Made by a program: the position numbers and the translations under genes. A DNA stretch of 64,000 nucleotides from positions 71,922,575 through 71,986,574 of the forward strand of contig NC_063166.1 in the NCBI RefSeq assembly GCF_023159225.1, read 5' to 3'. The stretch is from Perognathus longimembris pacificus (lineage: Eukaryota; Chordata; Mammalia; Rodentia; Heteromyidae). The notes under the pieces are model-generated. The model was not told where the DNA came from. It saw only the letters and a list, made by a program, of their open reading frames with translations, and did no database searches. Shown piece after piece: positions 45,000-56,269 of the stretch (position 1 is the stretch's first letter; each line of letters opens with the position of its first letter).

Positions 45000-46189
45000 A
45001 TCAGAGGGGTTTTGATGCTCCATTTCTAGTTGGGAGTGATATCTGTTCAGGTCCCTAGCTCTTATCTACTCTTTAGCCCAGCCTCCGGGGCCAGGAAGGC
45101 TGAGGTCCCCTGAGCAAAGCAAAGGGACCCACAAGAATCCCAGCACAAATCCCTCACCACAGGCTCCTGAAAGGTGGTGGAGGCACAGAGGGCACTGGGA
45201 GCCTGGAGCCTTGGCTGCAATGGCCGGGTCGCAATCCCTGACGATCACTTCCTAGAGGTGTGGCCCTGGCCCAGTCCTTCTACCTCCTGAAGCTTGGGCT
45301 TCCTGCTGTGAAATGAAGTCAGTCGGTGTCCTGGTGAGAACTTGACTCAAGGAAGGGAACAATTGGGTCAGATTTGAGGAAGGACCAGAGGGATGCTTTA
45401 GTGACCAAGGGCTTCTTCAGTCCCTGAACACTCTGATCCCAGGGGGAGAAGGCAATGCGGGCTTCAATTAAACCCTGTGGACCTAATCGTTGAACCATGT
45501 GGGATCGTCTGGGGCCAGTGCTGAGGTTGTGGCAGATGCCACTCGGCTCGCACGCCTGTGACAAGGTTGTCAGGGTCTTGAGTCCTGTGTGCTTGTTTTC
45601 CAGAGACTAAGTGGCCTCAGAAGCAGAAACCCATCATCGTTTAGTATCTGGGTTGCTTCTGTCTGAGGGCCAGAAGAAAGGGTCTGTTTCAGCCTCTCTC
45701 CTTGTCTCCGGGCTGGCCGTCCTCTCCCTGTGACTTTGTGTGGTCACACCTGTGTGTGTGTCTGTGTCTATGCTTGTAAAGATTCCTTCACATGCTGAGC
45801 TCCTGAGGGTTAGGACTTGAGTGTATTCATTTGGGGAGATCCAATACAACCTTAAAACACCAACGAGCCCACAAAAGGCAGGAGTGATGGCTATCTTGTA
45901 GATGAGAGGTCAAGGGTGAGAGGTCAAGGGCAAGAGGTCAAGCTCAGGTTGCAGAGCAGGAACGAAAGGGAGGTAGTTCAACTCTGGTCTGTGGAGCTAT
46001 GCTCCAATCACGTTCAGGGGACTGGGAAATATGAAGGTAGGAGCTGGACCCCTGCATGGATGAACCCCCGACATAGCAGCCCCCCTGTGTTTATTTAGGG
46101 TCAGGCTGTCTAGGGGTCTAGAAGGAGGGCATGATGGGAGAGAAGAGATCTCAGTGTGGACGTCTTTCCCCAGGCCTTTGTCTCTATGC
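45000..46189. other. Intergenic, no gene seen; MIR relic and AGGTCA repeats
   Basis: A direct MIR-like relic lies at about 45230-45320. Three AGGTCA words with a 14-base period are at 45907-45940. No coding signal. Confidence 0.5.
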
Positions 46190-46560
46190 ATCTTATTACT
46201 CCGGCTAGGTAGATTTTTGCTTGGCTGAGCTGAGATCAAAAAGTAATTTTTCTTTTTGCAACAGCCAATTAGAAATTCATTTATTTTCACATTATGGACA
46301 TTTGGCAAAAATTTCCTTGGCAATTTAGCTCCATTTATATAGTCTGCATAAAGGGAGACAGTGAAGCTGGGGGGGGGGGTGAGAAAGAAAAAGGCAAGGC
46401 CCCAGGCAAAAATTAAATGCAGAATCATGTATTAGAAATGAGATGTATTTACTATTGTTTTTGAAAATTAATGGTGCATTTTTAGCTTTTATAATGTAAT
46501 TTAATGATGCAATTCATCTAATAATAAAAAAAAACACCAGAGCCCATTTTAACTCAGTCA
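46190..46560. promoter_or_regulatory. Candidate distal enhancer block
   Basis: AT-rich, repeat-free, with homeodomain-like cores in series (cagccaattagaaattcatt, tgaaaattaatggtgcattt, taatttaatgatgcaattca). A short G9 run at 46371-46379 interrupts it. Function is inferred. Confidence 0.35.
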
Positions 46561-47264
46561 CAGAGGCCTTCTGGGGGTACAGCATGGAACACCTTTTCCA
46601 CAGAAAGAGGTTGCAATGGAATGCTTGGGGCCTTTCCCTTGCTCTGTTAGGAAAAATAAAAATAACTCTGTGTGTGTGTCCAATCAGGCATATCAGTAGG
46701 AATCTAATAAAAAAAAAGAGCATTTTCTTTTTTCCATGTTTGAGTTTGGGCTGTGATGGTAGTGTGGGAACAGCTGTTGATTCTGGAATGTTTGAGGATG
46801 TCTGCCACCCCAGCCTGCTGAACCCAGATGCTAAGAGAAGGGGAGGGGAGGAAGGAGAAATGGATTTGGGGACTCCTGGACTCTGGGGAGTTTGGGCTTC
46901 TCTCTAGATAAGGTGGCCTCACTGGGACCCGAGGTCCTTGGGGTGCAAGGAGCTGAGAGTCATACCCTTTACGTCAGTCATTTGCTCCAGTTCAGTAGGA
47001 CAGTCCCTTCCTCTCTCTGGGTTGGGTCCATAAGGTTCATAAATGCAGATACCCACCAGATTCTCTCGAGTTGGGGCTTTGCTTGATTCAGTACCAGAGC
47101 TTTCTCACCACGTGGCATTCCTGCCTCTCCTGGACACCGGCCACAGAGAGGATGGGGACTTTGAGACATGAAGCCACGTAGTCCCACCTGTGCCTGTAAA
47201 AACCTAAGAGACATAGATGAGAGGAGACACTCAGACATGCCACACTACACAGCTGGTGTACAAG

Positions 47265-47340
47265 TCCACACACATACACACACACACACACCACACATTC
47301 CCCAGACACATACCTCCAACCACACACACACACACAGTTG
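47265..47340. repeat. CA-rich low-complexity tract
   Basis: Alternating CA runs with interruptions. Confidence 0.9.
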
Positions 47341-47380
47341 CTAGAATACATGTAGCCACGTAGGCCGGAAGGTATCTGTA

Positions 47381-47850
47381 AGCTGGGTACCAGTGGCTCA
47401 CGCCTGTCATGCTAGCTACTCCGGAGGCTGAGATCTGAGAATCATGGTCTGAAGCCAGCTGGGGTAGGAAAGTTTGTGAGACTTTATAAAAATTGGTTAT
47501 AAAGTATAATTTATTATTAAAGAGACAAAACCATACAGTCTTCTCTCAGGATCTGAGTGGGATTGGTTCCAGAATATCTTAACAATACCCTCAAACAGTG
47601 GATGTTCAAGTACTTTATATAACATAGCACATTCGCATATAATCTTATGCATCCTTCTATATATTTCAAATAATCTCTAGATTACTTATACTCTTCTAAT
47701 GCAAACAGTGATACTCTTATCTCTGATTAACCAACAAAAAGCTGGACATGGAGCTGTGGCTCAAGTGGTAGAGCATCAGCCATAAGCAAGAAAAGCTAAG
47801 GGACAGTACCCTAGCACTGAGTTCAAGCCCCAGTACCAGCACATGCACAC
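47381..47850 (+). repeat. B1/ID SINE, direct, split by a ~230-base insert
   Basis: The head (taccagtggctcacgcctgt to gtgagacttta) ends at about 47485. The remainder (actcttatctctgattaacc, gtggctcaagtggtagagca, gagttcaagccccagtacca) resumes at about 47712. A CA-rich tail follows to about 48125. Confidence 0.75.
47486..47711 (+). mobile_element. Tigger-like (pogo-type) DNA transposon fragment inside a SINE
   Basis: gggattggttccagaatatc, then gtggatgttcaagtacttta, cgcatataatcttatgcatc and ataatctctagattacttat follow the 5' end of mammalian Tigger/MER2-group elements as remembered. No coding capacity. Confidence 0.5.
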
Positions 47851-48214
47851 AAAAAGATACGCCTATATATACATACCCACATCATTGGGCATGAATGCAC
47901 ACATACACACATACACACACATAGTGCACACACATCAGCACTACTACCCACAACACAGCTATTCAGACAAAAACTTTCTGTGGATGCGCACATTGCACAC
48001 GGATATGTTTTCCCAACCCCAGGATGCAATGCTTCCTCACAATGGCACACAACTAGGTGCAGAGATGCTTGCACACTCAGACACACCCTCATGGAAACAC
48101 ACACACACACACAGACACACAAACACATCTTGACATACTTCTAAAGCACCCACTCCAGGTACAGAGAACAGTCCCTCCCCACGTCTGCCCACCCAGACCC
48201 TCACTCAAAGCACC

Positions 48215-48560
48215 GTGATCCAATTTACACTGAAAAGGGAAATCCAAGTTGGAAATTAGAGGGGAGGGGAAGAAAAAAAGTCCTTCAGAAAGTATAAAGC
48301 TAATAAGCTGGAAGTAGCGCTCCGGCTGCCTTCACAATATCAATAACTCAGTATTGGGTTTCCAAAAAGACATCACATAATTTTTCAATGAGAAATCCAC
48401 GAGCCCGGAGATGCTGTTATGGTGTGAATTACAATGCGCACGGCTTGTCAGCCGTCCCTGTCAGCACTTTCTCGGCCGCCTTCACAGGCGGGAAGTGCTG
48501 TGGCTGCAGCCAGGCTGGTGGCTGTTACTATTTCTTCCTTTTGGAGTCTCAAATTAAGAA
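48215..48560. promoter_or_regulatory. Candidate distal enhancer block
   Basis: Repeat-free with scattered CpGs and constrained-looking words (atcacataatttttcaatga, gttatggtgtgaattacaat). A 14-base word, CGGCTGCCTTCACA, recurs with one change at 48323-48336 and 48473-48486. Function is inferred. Confidence 0.3.
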
Positions 48561-48564
48561 TGTG

Positions 48565-49723
48565 GGGCTGGGAGGGTGGGGTGGGGGTGGGGAATCATCC
48601 TCTGCCTTCCCTTCCCTCACACGTACCCAGATCAAGAACTTCCGTGGTGTTTTTATTCCTGACAGTGAGAGTGGCTTCTCAGCTCTTAAGCTCCCTGTCC
48701 CCCCCACCCCCATCCTTAGGCCCTCATTCTGAGAACTGCTGGCTTTCCCTGGGGCTTGATAACCAGGGAGGTGGGGGGGGGAGGGGCATGAGAGGGGCCT
48801 CTTGTTGAGCATATTCAGAAGAGCTTGGTGGCCGGGAGGAGGGAAGAAAGTGGACCACCTAGGAGGAGTGTGTGTTTGGGGGTGGGGGTGGGGCTTGGAC
48901 ACTAGATAGGCAGCTGGGAGGAATTGTGATCATATATTATTCTGTTCAACTCTCTTGTGCTTCTTCGATTTGCCTTGGGAAGACAGTCTGCCAGGTCGTC
49001 ATTGGTCCCAGAAGTCAGTCAGAGCAGAACTCAAGTGTGGCTTTGTTCAAGAAGCAAAGCTGACTTTGCTGACCGCAGACCTAGGAATACTGTTGTGTAT
49101 TGCTGAGTTATTGGGGATGTTTGTTATACAGCTTGCACTGCAGAAAATGGACCAACACAGGATTCTTTCTTTTTTTTTGTAGTTCAGCAACACCCTGGGT
49201 TCAACTTGTTCTAGCACTTATTGTAAAGGTGGCTCAGGGTCTGGAACTGCCTTGGCTGACTAGCCTGTGTGAGCACTGGGGGTTAAGAGTGAGGCTCCTC
49301 AGTGTCTAGCTTCAAATCTTAGCCTTTCTGCTTCCTAACTGTAGTTTGGGTAAGTCATTTCACGTTTCCTTTTCCTCAGTATTCATACCTTGGGATTAGA
49401 TGGTGACTGAAGGCCCTTGGCCTGGGAAATCAGAATCTCTCCGGCACCAGCTCCGCATGCATGCTGGGACTTCTGGCCAGCACGCCCACTGTCTCCTTCC
49501 TGGAGCTCTCTTCTCACCTTGTCATGCTTCTAAGGTCCCTTGAGGCCAACATTTAAATGTCAGTTCTTTCCACTGAGTGTCCCCAAACAGGTATGGCCTC
49601 TTGGCCACTCCTGTATGGTGCTGTGGTGGTTATTCTTTCACTAGCCTGGGATGTATCTGGGCATGATACGTCCCTTCGTGATACATCGCTTCACTCTTCC
49701 AACTTCTTGGAGTTTTTCCGCAG
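48565..49723. other. Intergenic, no gene seen; one MIR relic
   Basis: A direct MIR-like relic lies at 49290-49410 (gggtaagtcatttcacgttt, then ttttcctcag). G-rich runs at 48570-48595 and 48765-48790. Confidence 0.5.
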
Positions 49724-49829
49724 GAGACACAGAATCCCGTAGACCCCCTCTCTTCCTCCCATACGGAGATGTAACATACTGCTCACCAAGGGAAGATGAA
49801 CGAATCAATTCTGCTTGCAAAGCTGCTCG
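49724..49829 (+). other. Possible unannotated exon (noncoding RNA or conserved element)
   Basis: A 106-base block has a pyrimidine-rich acceptor ending TTTTTCCGCAG at 49723 and a strong donor CG-GTATGT at 49830. One frame is open through it. No protein family is recognised, so a lncRNA exon or a conserved element is equally likely. Confidence 0.25.
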
Positions 49830-51029
49830 GTATGTAATTGCTTACCTGTCATGGTGTGGGGGTAATCATCCCAGCCCTGATTTCCAGCTGTGTGTGCCAG
49901 ACAAAGCCCGGGGATGTGCTGAGTCCTTGCTCTCTGGGAGAGAAGAGGAGTGGAGAGAGAGGTCAGGAGGGTGAAGGTAATGAGACATTTCCGGGGTGAG
50001 AAATTCCCAGGGTAACAAATGGCCAGCAGGCTCTTAGGAGCCCTCCTGTCCAGCATCAAATTAGAAATTGGTCTTTGCTTTTTCATTGTTCTTACCTATA
50101 CACCTTTAATAAGATTCTTAACTACAACAGCCTTGTATTAATGATATCTTGAAGTCAGGAAGGAAAGAAAAAGTGTGCCAGGTACAGTTCTTATTTAGCT
50201 TCAGGCAGGGGAAAAAATGGATTCTGACTAATTGAAGGAGCAACAAATTTACTAAGGGAATATTGGATAAGCCAGTGACACGATTGCACATAGATTCAGG
50301 GTAGTCACCCTTTCCCCTCTGACCGGCATGGCCGGCCTTTAAATAACCTCAAGCTCTGCTTTTCCACAGTATCCCTTCCCTTTGGTTCTTTGGATGAGGC
50401 AATGGACAAGAGCAGATGATACAAATGTGAAAAGTTCCCAACTTCATTCTTGGCAGGCATCACTAATGGATCATATGTGGAGTCCAGCTGGGCTCCTGTT
50501 CCAAGCAGGCATTACCAATAGATCACAGATGACACGTAACATTAATTTCTGTTCCACAGTCAACAGGACATTCCTTTCTAAGGCAAATTAAATGATATCA
50601 CCATTGCCTTAGCTCCAAGCAGCTGCAGATTTCATGCCCTATGTGGTGAAGGACCAATTGCCTTTTTTTTGGGGGGGGGGGGCTGCTGCTGCTCCAGCTG
50701 AGGTCAGAGGCCGTTATTTACTCCATTATTTACGAGGTACTGCCATCTTCAGAAGCATGGCCCCCTTAAAGAAATGTGGAAAGAGAGTGTCACATCTTGT
50801 GTCTGGATCCGTTTTCCTTTTGGGAAGAAGGCCCAAGCTTTCCATCCAGAGCCCTGCTCTGTTCTGTGCCATGATGTGTTGGTTCCAAAGGGTTTGTTAG
50901 CTTCTCACTGACCACCTAGTTTTCAATCAGACCAGAGAGTGGAGACAAGTGACCACCTGGCTCCTCCGGGTTGGAAGGGAAGAGATTACATATCTCCAAT
51001 TAAAGCTGGTTGCAGCCGGAGGCTACATC
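49830..51029. other. Intergenic, no gene seen
   Basis: Contains a degenerate 52-base tandem pair starting at 50453 and 50505 and a T8G11 run near 50662-50681. No repeat family recognised. Confidence 0.5.
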
Positions 51030-51135
51030 CTGGGTCACCTTTGCTCTTGATGTGACCTAGGGCAAGCTCCTCACCTCTGTCAAGTGTCCCCTGCACAGTG
51101 AGGGTGGCACTTCCTGTGAGGGTCTTGGGAGGACT
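51030..51135 (+). repeat. MIR-like SINE relic, direct
   Basis: tgatgtgacctagggcaagc then tcctcacctctgtcaagtgt is the MIR core order. Confidence 0.65.
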
Positions 51136-51139
51136 GAGG

Positions 51140-51359
51140 AATTTGAGCATGACCGTTTGTGGGGGCGAACCCACAACCTTGTACAGCTCTACCATTTGAG
51201 TCACTCCCCCAGCCACTTTTGTGTCGTTCTCCAGATAGTGCCTTGTGTTTCTGTCTTGGCCAGCCTAGACTGTGAACCTCCTAGCTCTGTACCCCGGTCG
51301 CTGGGGTGACAGAGGTGCCCAGTATGTACCCAGACATGACTTCTCCTATCACTGGGAGG

Positions 51360-51410
<51 letters not shown>

Positions 51411-51530
51411 TTTGTGCTCAGACCTTGGTCAAGATGGAGTCTTGCCATGTGTCTATTTGCCTGAGCTAGCCTCAAACAATGATCACAAGTAGCTAGGATT
51501 ACAGACTTGAGCCACTGCACTGGGCCCCAG
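51140..51530 (-). repeat. Inverted ID and B1 SINE pieces around a (TG)n
   Basis: The ID part (gggcgaacccacaaccttgt, ctaccatttgagtcactccc), the B1 part to about 51330, (TG)n at 51361-51407, then another B1 piece (caagtagctaggattacaga, cttgagccactgcactgg). Confidence 0.7.
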
Positions 51531-52555
51531 AAACAAAACCCATCTAAATGATCCGCGAAGGGCCCGCAGGCATAAGAGTCGGTCAGCTTGCTCTGTGCTG
51601 GGAACTTGGCTTGCTGTTTCTGGGCCGTGTTTGGGAGGGTTGGTGTGCAGGTGACGAGAGACAGCACTGCCCTGACCGTCTGGCTGAGCAGCCCTCTACT
51701 GCTCAGGCCAGCTCCCATGCCTGCAAGAGGAAGCATTGGGCCTTATTCAGTGCTTGGGAGGAGCAGGGGGAGGGGGGAGAAAAATCTCCCCCATCTCCGG
51801 ACATCCCCATTTGAGCATCCCCAGAAATTCTTCTGGGCTGAGGGAGCTGGCAGGGACCCCATACCCACAGCACCCCTCTCTTGTCTTCTCTAAAGCGATG
51901 TGTCAGTAGGAGAGTGGCAGGTGTGTCAACTGCGCCAGGCCCCAGTGTGGGGAGGGCGGAAAGCGGAGAGGAGCCTGAGTCAGATCCCATCACCCATCCA
52001 AGAACTGGTGGGGAGGCAGTGCTGGGGGGGGGGCAGGTGGCAGGCGCCTGGGGCTGCGTTGCCAGCCGCAGCCAGGAGAGTCTCTCCACTTGCTAGGGAG
52101 AAAGGCTCTTAAGTACTACAGTCACTGTGAGAACTGAGGCTGCTTCTGCCTCCCTCCCTCCCTCCCTTTTTCTTCCCCTCCCCCCTTAGTTTTCTTACTA
52201 GTAACAGCTCAGGCCCCCCTGGGATGTCTTGGGAAGAGAAGTCACCAAGTGTGAAAGTATCTAGTTCTGCATACACTATGTCATTTTACCAGCATGGGGA
52301 GGATGGACTTAGTCTAACAGATAAGGACACAAGGTGTAGAGTCATTAAGAGCCTGTCCATGCTCAGACAGGCGTAGACCGGTGCATGTTGTGATTCCCAA
52401 GCCCAAGTGCCCAGTGATGGCCTTCCAGGCAAGCCTGACCTTGGAATAAAATCCAGTGCCTTTTCTATAACACGGTTGCCACACCTGGCCAAATCGTGGA
52501 CTTCAGTGAAAGTTGTGAGGTTAATGAAGGAGACTCTTCATCATCACGATCATCA
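51531..52555. other. Intergenic, no gene seen; MIR relic
   Basis: An inverted MIR-like relic lies at about 52270-52400 (cagataaggacacaaggtgt). The 51,540-52,110 part is GC-moderate with overlapping chance frames. Confidence 0.5.
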
Positions 52556-52559
52556 CGAT

Positions 52560-52929
52560 AATCTTCTTCTTCTCCTTCTTCTTGTCCTTCTCCTTGTCCC
52601 TCTCCCTCTCCCTCTCCCTCCTCCTCCTCCTCCCCCATCTCCTCCTCCTCCTCCCCCTCTCTTCCTCCTCCTCCTCCTCCCCCCCCCCTCCTCCTCCTCC
52701 TCCTCCTCCTCCTCCTCCTTCTCCTCCCCCTCTTCTCTTTTTGGAGGTACTGGAATTTGAACTCCAGGGCTTGCCTTTGCTAGGTGGATGCTGTATCACT
52801 TGAGCCAGTCCCCCCAGCCCTTTATACTTAGTGATGTTTTGAATGGGCTCTTGTGCTTTTGCCGAGGCTGGCCTGGCCTGTGATCCTCCTGTTTATGCTT
52901 CCCACAGGTGCATGCCTCTTTGCCCAGGT
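52560..52929 (-). repeat. (TCC)n pyrimidine tract and inverted ID/B1 SINE
   Basis: TTC, TCCC and TCC units to about 52738, then ggtactggaatttgaactcc, gtatcacttgagccagtccc and a B1-like right half. Confidence 0.8.
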
Positions 52930-53235
52930 ACATTTTCTTTCAAGATTTCTCATTAGTATACTTGTTGTATAAGTGGGTTTCATTGTGATATTCCCACACA
53001 TAGACACAGTATATTCTGATTAAACTCAGTGCCTCCATCACTCTTTCCCTTTTAAAATAATTCCAACAGGTTTCACTGTTCTATTTTCATATAGGCACGT
53101 GAAGTAATTTGGCCATATGAACTCTCATTTATTCGTCAACAGGAAGTCTTGTGAACTTTTTGACAGGGCCAGCCTTGAACCATGGTCCTCCCATTTTCTG
53201 CCCCACAAGGAGCTAGTATTTCAGGCATGAATTGA
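52930..53235 (-). repeat. LINE-1 3' end and B1 fragment, inverted
   Basis: 52935-53125: gtatacttgttgtataagtg, tttcattgtgatattcccac, then tgcctccatcactctttccc. 53130-53230 is a decayed inverted B1. Confidence 0.55.
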
Positions 53236-53239
53236 GAAC

Positions 53240-54399
53240 TGTCCTTGCTTGTGTTTAGCTGGGGGCAAGTGTAGGAGGGGTGGGTGGGAGGGGAAGGAGG
53301 AGGAGCTCTGTCTTCTACTCTCCTCAGTTTGACTCCTCCTCTCTCTAGGTCCCCAGCACCTGTAGTGGGACTCCAGCCCCCTGAGGATGGCCATCTGCAT
53401 TTCTACCATGTAGCTCTGCCTTTCCTTCTCACATAGGATTTTCTTTCTCTGACATCCTTTCTTTCAGGAGCTATTGGTCTTTTCAGATCAATATTGGTCT
53501 ACAAGCCATCCCAGCCTCCTTCCTTTTTCTCTGGCCTCTGCCTCCTTTCTGTCTTCCCTGCTCCCCTTCGGTTCCCCTCCCTCTAAGAGGGTGATTTGTG
53601 GGGCCTTTGCAGTCTGAGGAAGGGTGTGGGCCTCATGAGGGCCTTAGGAGCGGAGGCCCCTTCGGTCATCTCACAGCCTAGCCACACGATGGCGCCCTGG
53701 GTCCATCAAGCGCAGATCCAGCTCATTCACTAGGCCTTAGTCACCCGGAGACAATCCTCTCATTTAAAAGTTCTGCTGGCACCAAAGGGTCTCTGATGTT
53801 GTCACTGCGATCACTCCCACTGCCATCCACAAGCACACGCATGTCACCAGAGGTGACACGGAGAAGAACGACCCGGATTCAGGGAAGGAACGAGGGTTCA
53901 GATCTTCAGCTGGACACAGCCCGGGTCCTCCACGCACCAGCTGATGCTCATTGTTTTGGAAGTTGCTGGTGTGGGTCGGCTCAGGCCTGGACAAGGGATG
54001 CTTTCCACGAATGCTCGGGGAGGTGGGGGGCAGGGCATGTTAGGATGATAAACCAGGTGACATGGCAGATGGCAGCCATGAGGATGACTGACTGGCTGAG
54101 GACTCAGTTGGTGCCGGGCACTGCTTTAGCACTGAGCCTGGGGTAGCTTGGTAAAGTGGGTTTCCCTCAGGGTGGGTCGTGGAGAAAGAGTTCTAATGAG
54201 AACCAGGCTAGGTGAGCAGATGGGCCCGTGTTAGGATAACACCCCTCCAGGGTGCGGGCAAGCTGAGTACCCTTGATGGCAGGGGTGGAAGGATGCCTCC
54301 TCTCTTCATTTTCAGGGTCCTGCAGGGCCTGCCATTTCAGCAGCCTCCATTCCTAGTTCTCCCCTATGAGAAGGAATATTCACCGACTGAAGTTGGAAC
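53240..54399. other. Intergenic, no gene seen
   Basis: SINE-free. A weak CTCF-like 11/13 match (CCACACGATGGCG) lies at 53682-53694. No gene recognised. Confidence 0.45.
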
Positions 54400-54680
54400 C
54401 TGATTCTGGAAAGTCATCACCAGAGCAATGCATTTCAATCGACTATTAAGCATGTGTTTATTAGGGCTCAGTATCTCTGACCCAGATCACTGCATAAGTA
54501 GTTATTAAACATCCTAGATGTGTCTGTTTATATATTTTGTTTACTTACCCTCATGGGAGACATTATTGCATCGAATTAAAAGTCGATTAAGGGTTGATGA
54601 TTTGAATTAAATTATGTACATACTGTCAAATCATTTGCGTGTTTTGGAGATATAATGGACTTCTGTTTTAATGTTCAGAG
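54400..54680. promoter_or_regulatory. Candidate distal enhancer block
   Basis: AT-rich with a forkhead-like TTGTTTAC at about 54537-54544 and clustered AT motifs (gacattattgcatcgaatta, aaaagtcgattaagggttga, gatttgaattaaattatgta). No repeat family matches. Function is inferred. Confidence 0.4.
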
Positions 54681-55044
54681 GGGTTAAGTGTTAAGGGCAA
54701 GGAGGGCTTGGGGGATGGGGCGGGGGCGGGGCTCTCTGCTTTGACCTCAAGTGACCTCAGACATCCCAGGAGGTGATGGCATTGGTTCATCATCCATCAT
54801 TCCATTGTGGATTTTGGCTTTGCTGTAGTTGTTGTTGCTAATTTCTGTAAAACAAAAATAACCAAAAACCTTAATGGCCATCACAAAGCCCTTAGATATT
54901 TTGTCCCAGGGTTGCAAACACACTTGAAGAAAGGAAACTGAGCTCTCCAAAATCAGCAGCCTTGGGGGCAGGAATAACTGCTGGAAGGAGCCCAGAATTA
55001 TTCAAGTCAATGTCCAGAAGCATGGAGACAACGAATTTCAATCT

Positions 55045-55067
55045 CTCTCTCTCTCTCTCTCTCTCTG
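55045..55067. repeat. (CT)n microsatellite
   Basis: About 11 CT units. Confidence 0.9.
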
Positions 55068-55239
55068 GGATAATTAAAAAGAAAAGTTGGAGACTATCTC
55101 AATGTCATAAGAGAAACAAATGTTTATGAAATGGTGTATAGATATTTTTGGCTTTTAAAATTATTTTTTTAAAAATAAACCGATAACCACAAAGTGTATG
55201 TATTTATCACACACAACATGATGTTTAAAAACCTGAATT

Positions 55240-55850
55240 TGGACAGGGTGCAATGCCTTAGGCCTGTAATTCCAGCTACTCAGAAAGCAGTGATTGAGAA
55301 GACCATGGTTCAAGGCCAGCCAAGACAAAAATGTTATTGAGATCCCATCTCAACAAAAATCTAAGTGGCTGGGCACAGATGGCTCACGCCTGTCATCCCA
55401 GCTACTCAGGAGGCTGAGATCTAAGGATCGCGGTTCAAAGCCAGTTCCAGCAGGAAAGTCCATGAGACCCTCATCTCTGATGAACCACCAGAAAACTGGA
55501 AAAGGTGCTGTGGCTCAAAGTGGTAGAGCACTAGCCTTGAGCGAAAAAGCTCAGGGGGCAGTGCCCAGGCCCTGAGTTCAAGTCCTAAGGCCCCTCTCCC
55601 CCCAAATAAAGAGACTAGAGCAGAAAGGGATGGGGTGTGGCTCAAGAGGGAAAACACCCGTATAACAAGCAAGTGCAAGGTCCTGAGTTCAAAGAGAGAC
55701 AAGGAAAACCCATACATGGAACCAGGTGTGGCGGCTCCGGTGTATAATCCAGTACTTGCCCTGGGAAATGAAGCAGGAAGAGTGCAAGGGGTTGCAAATG
55801 CAAGGCCAGTCTAGGCTAGGCGGTGGCAACTCCTCCCTCCAGACTGTCAT
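55240..55850 (+). repeat. Cluster of four direct SINE units
   Basis: B1-like 55240-55362; full B1/ID 55367-55590 (gatggctcacgcctgtcatc, gtggctcaaagtggtagagc, gagttcaagtcctaagg); ID-like 55630-55715; B1-like 55720-55850. All lie on the + strand, unlike most SINEs here. Confidence 0.75.
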
Positions 55851-55977
55851 TGCTGGGGCCACAGCCCGCTCCCGGAGGCCAGGGCTTCTTCAGGGATGAT
55901 GGAAAGAAAAAGTGAGAGTGGAGGAGAGAGGGATCAGTTTGGTGAGATTAGTCATTGCAGTGTGTTTTTTCACCCCG

Positions 55978-56212
55978 TTTTTTTTTTTGGGGGGGGGCGG
56001 GGGAGGGCTGGTACCAGTACTTCAACTTAAGGCTTTCTACTCTCACTCAGCTTTCTTGCTCATGGCTGGCACTCTACCACTTGAGCCACACCTCCAGTCT
56101 AGATTTTTGCGAGTTAATTGGAGGTGAGGTCTTGAAGACTGTTCTGTTCAGGCTGGGTTTGAACCAAGGTCCTCCTGGTCTCAGCCTCCATGAGCCACTG
56201 GTGCCTGACAGT
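55978..56212 (-). repeat. T/G tract and inverted B1/ID SINE
   Basis: A T-then-G run at 55978-56008, then ctaccacttgagccacacct, gagttaattggaggtgaggt and gtctcagcctccatgagcca. Confidence 0.75.
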
Positions 56213-56269
56213 CATTGGACTATTGAAGTGCTTCTCAGCCTTAACCTCTTCACTTAACAAAATGTTTTC

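Noticed and set aside
52407..52760. Open frames rich in Leu, Pro or Glu/Arg on both strands.
   Set aside because: Translations of the TCC pyrimidine tract.
53682..53694. CTCF-like 11/13 match CCACACGATGGCG.
   Set aside because: Mismatches fall in the central YA positions that matter most.
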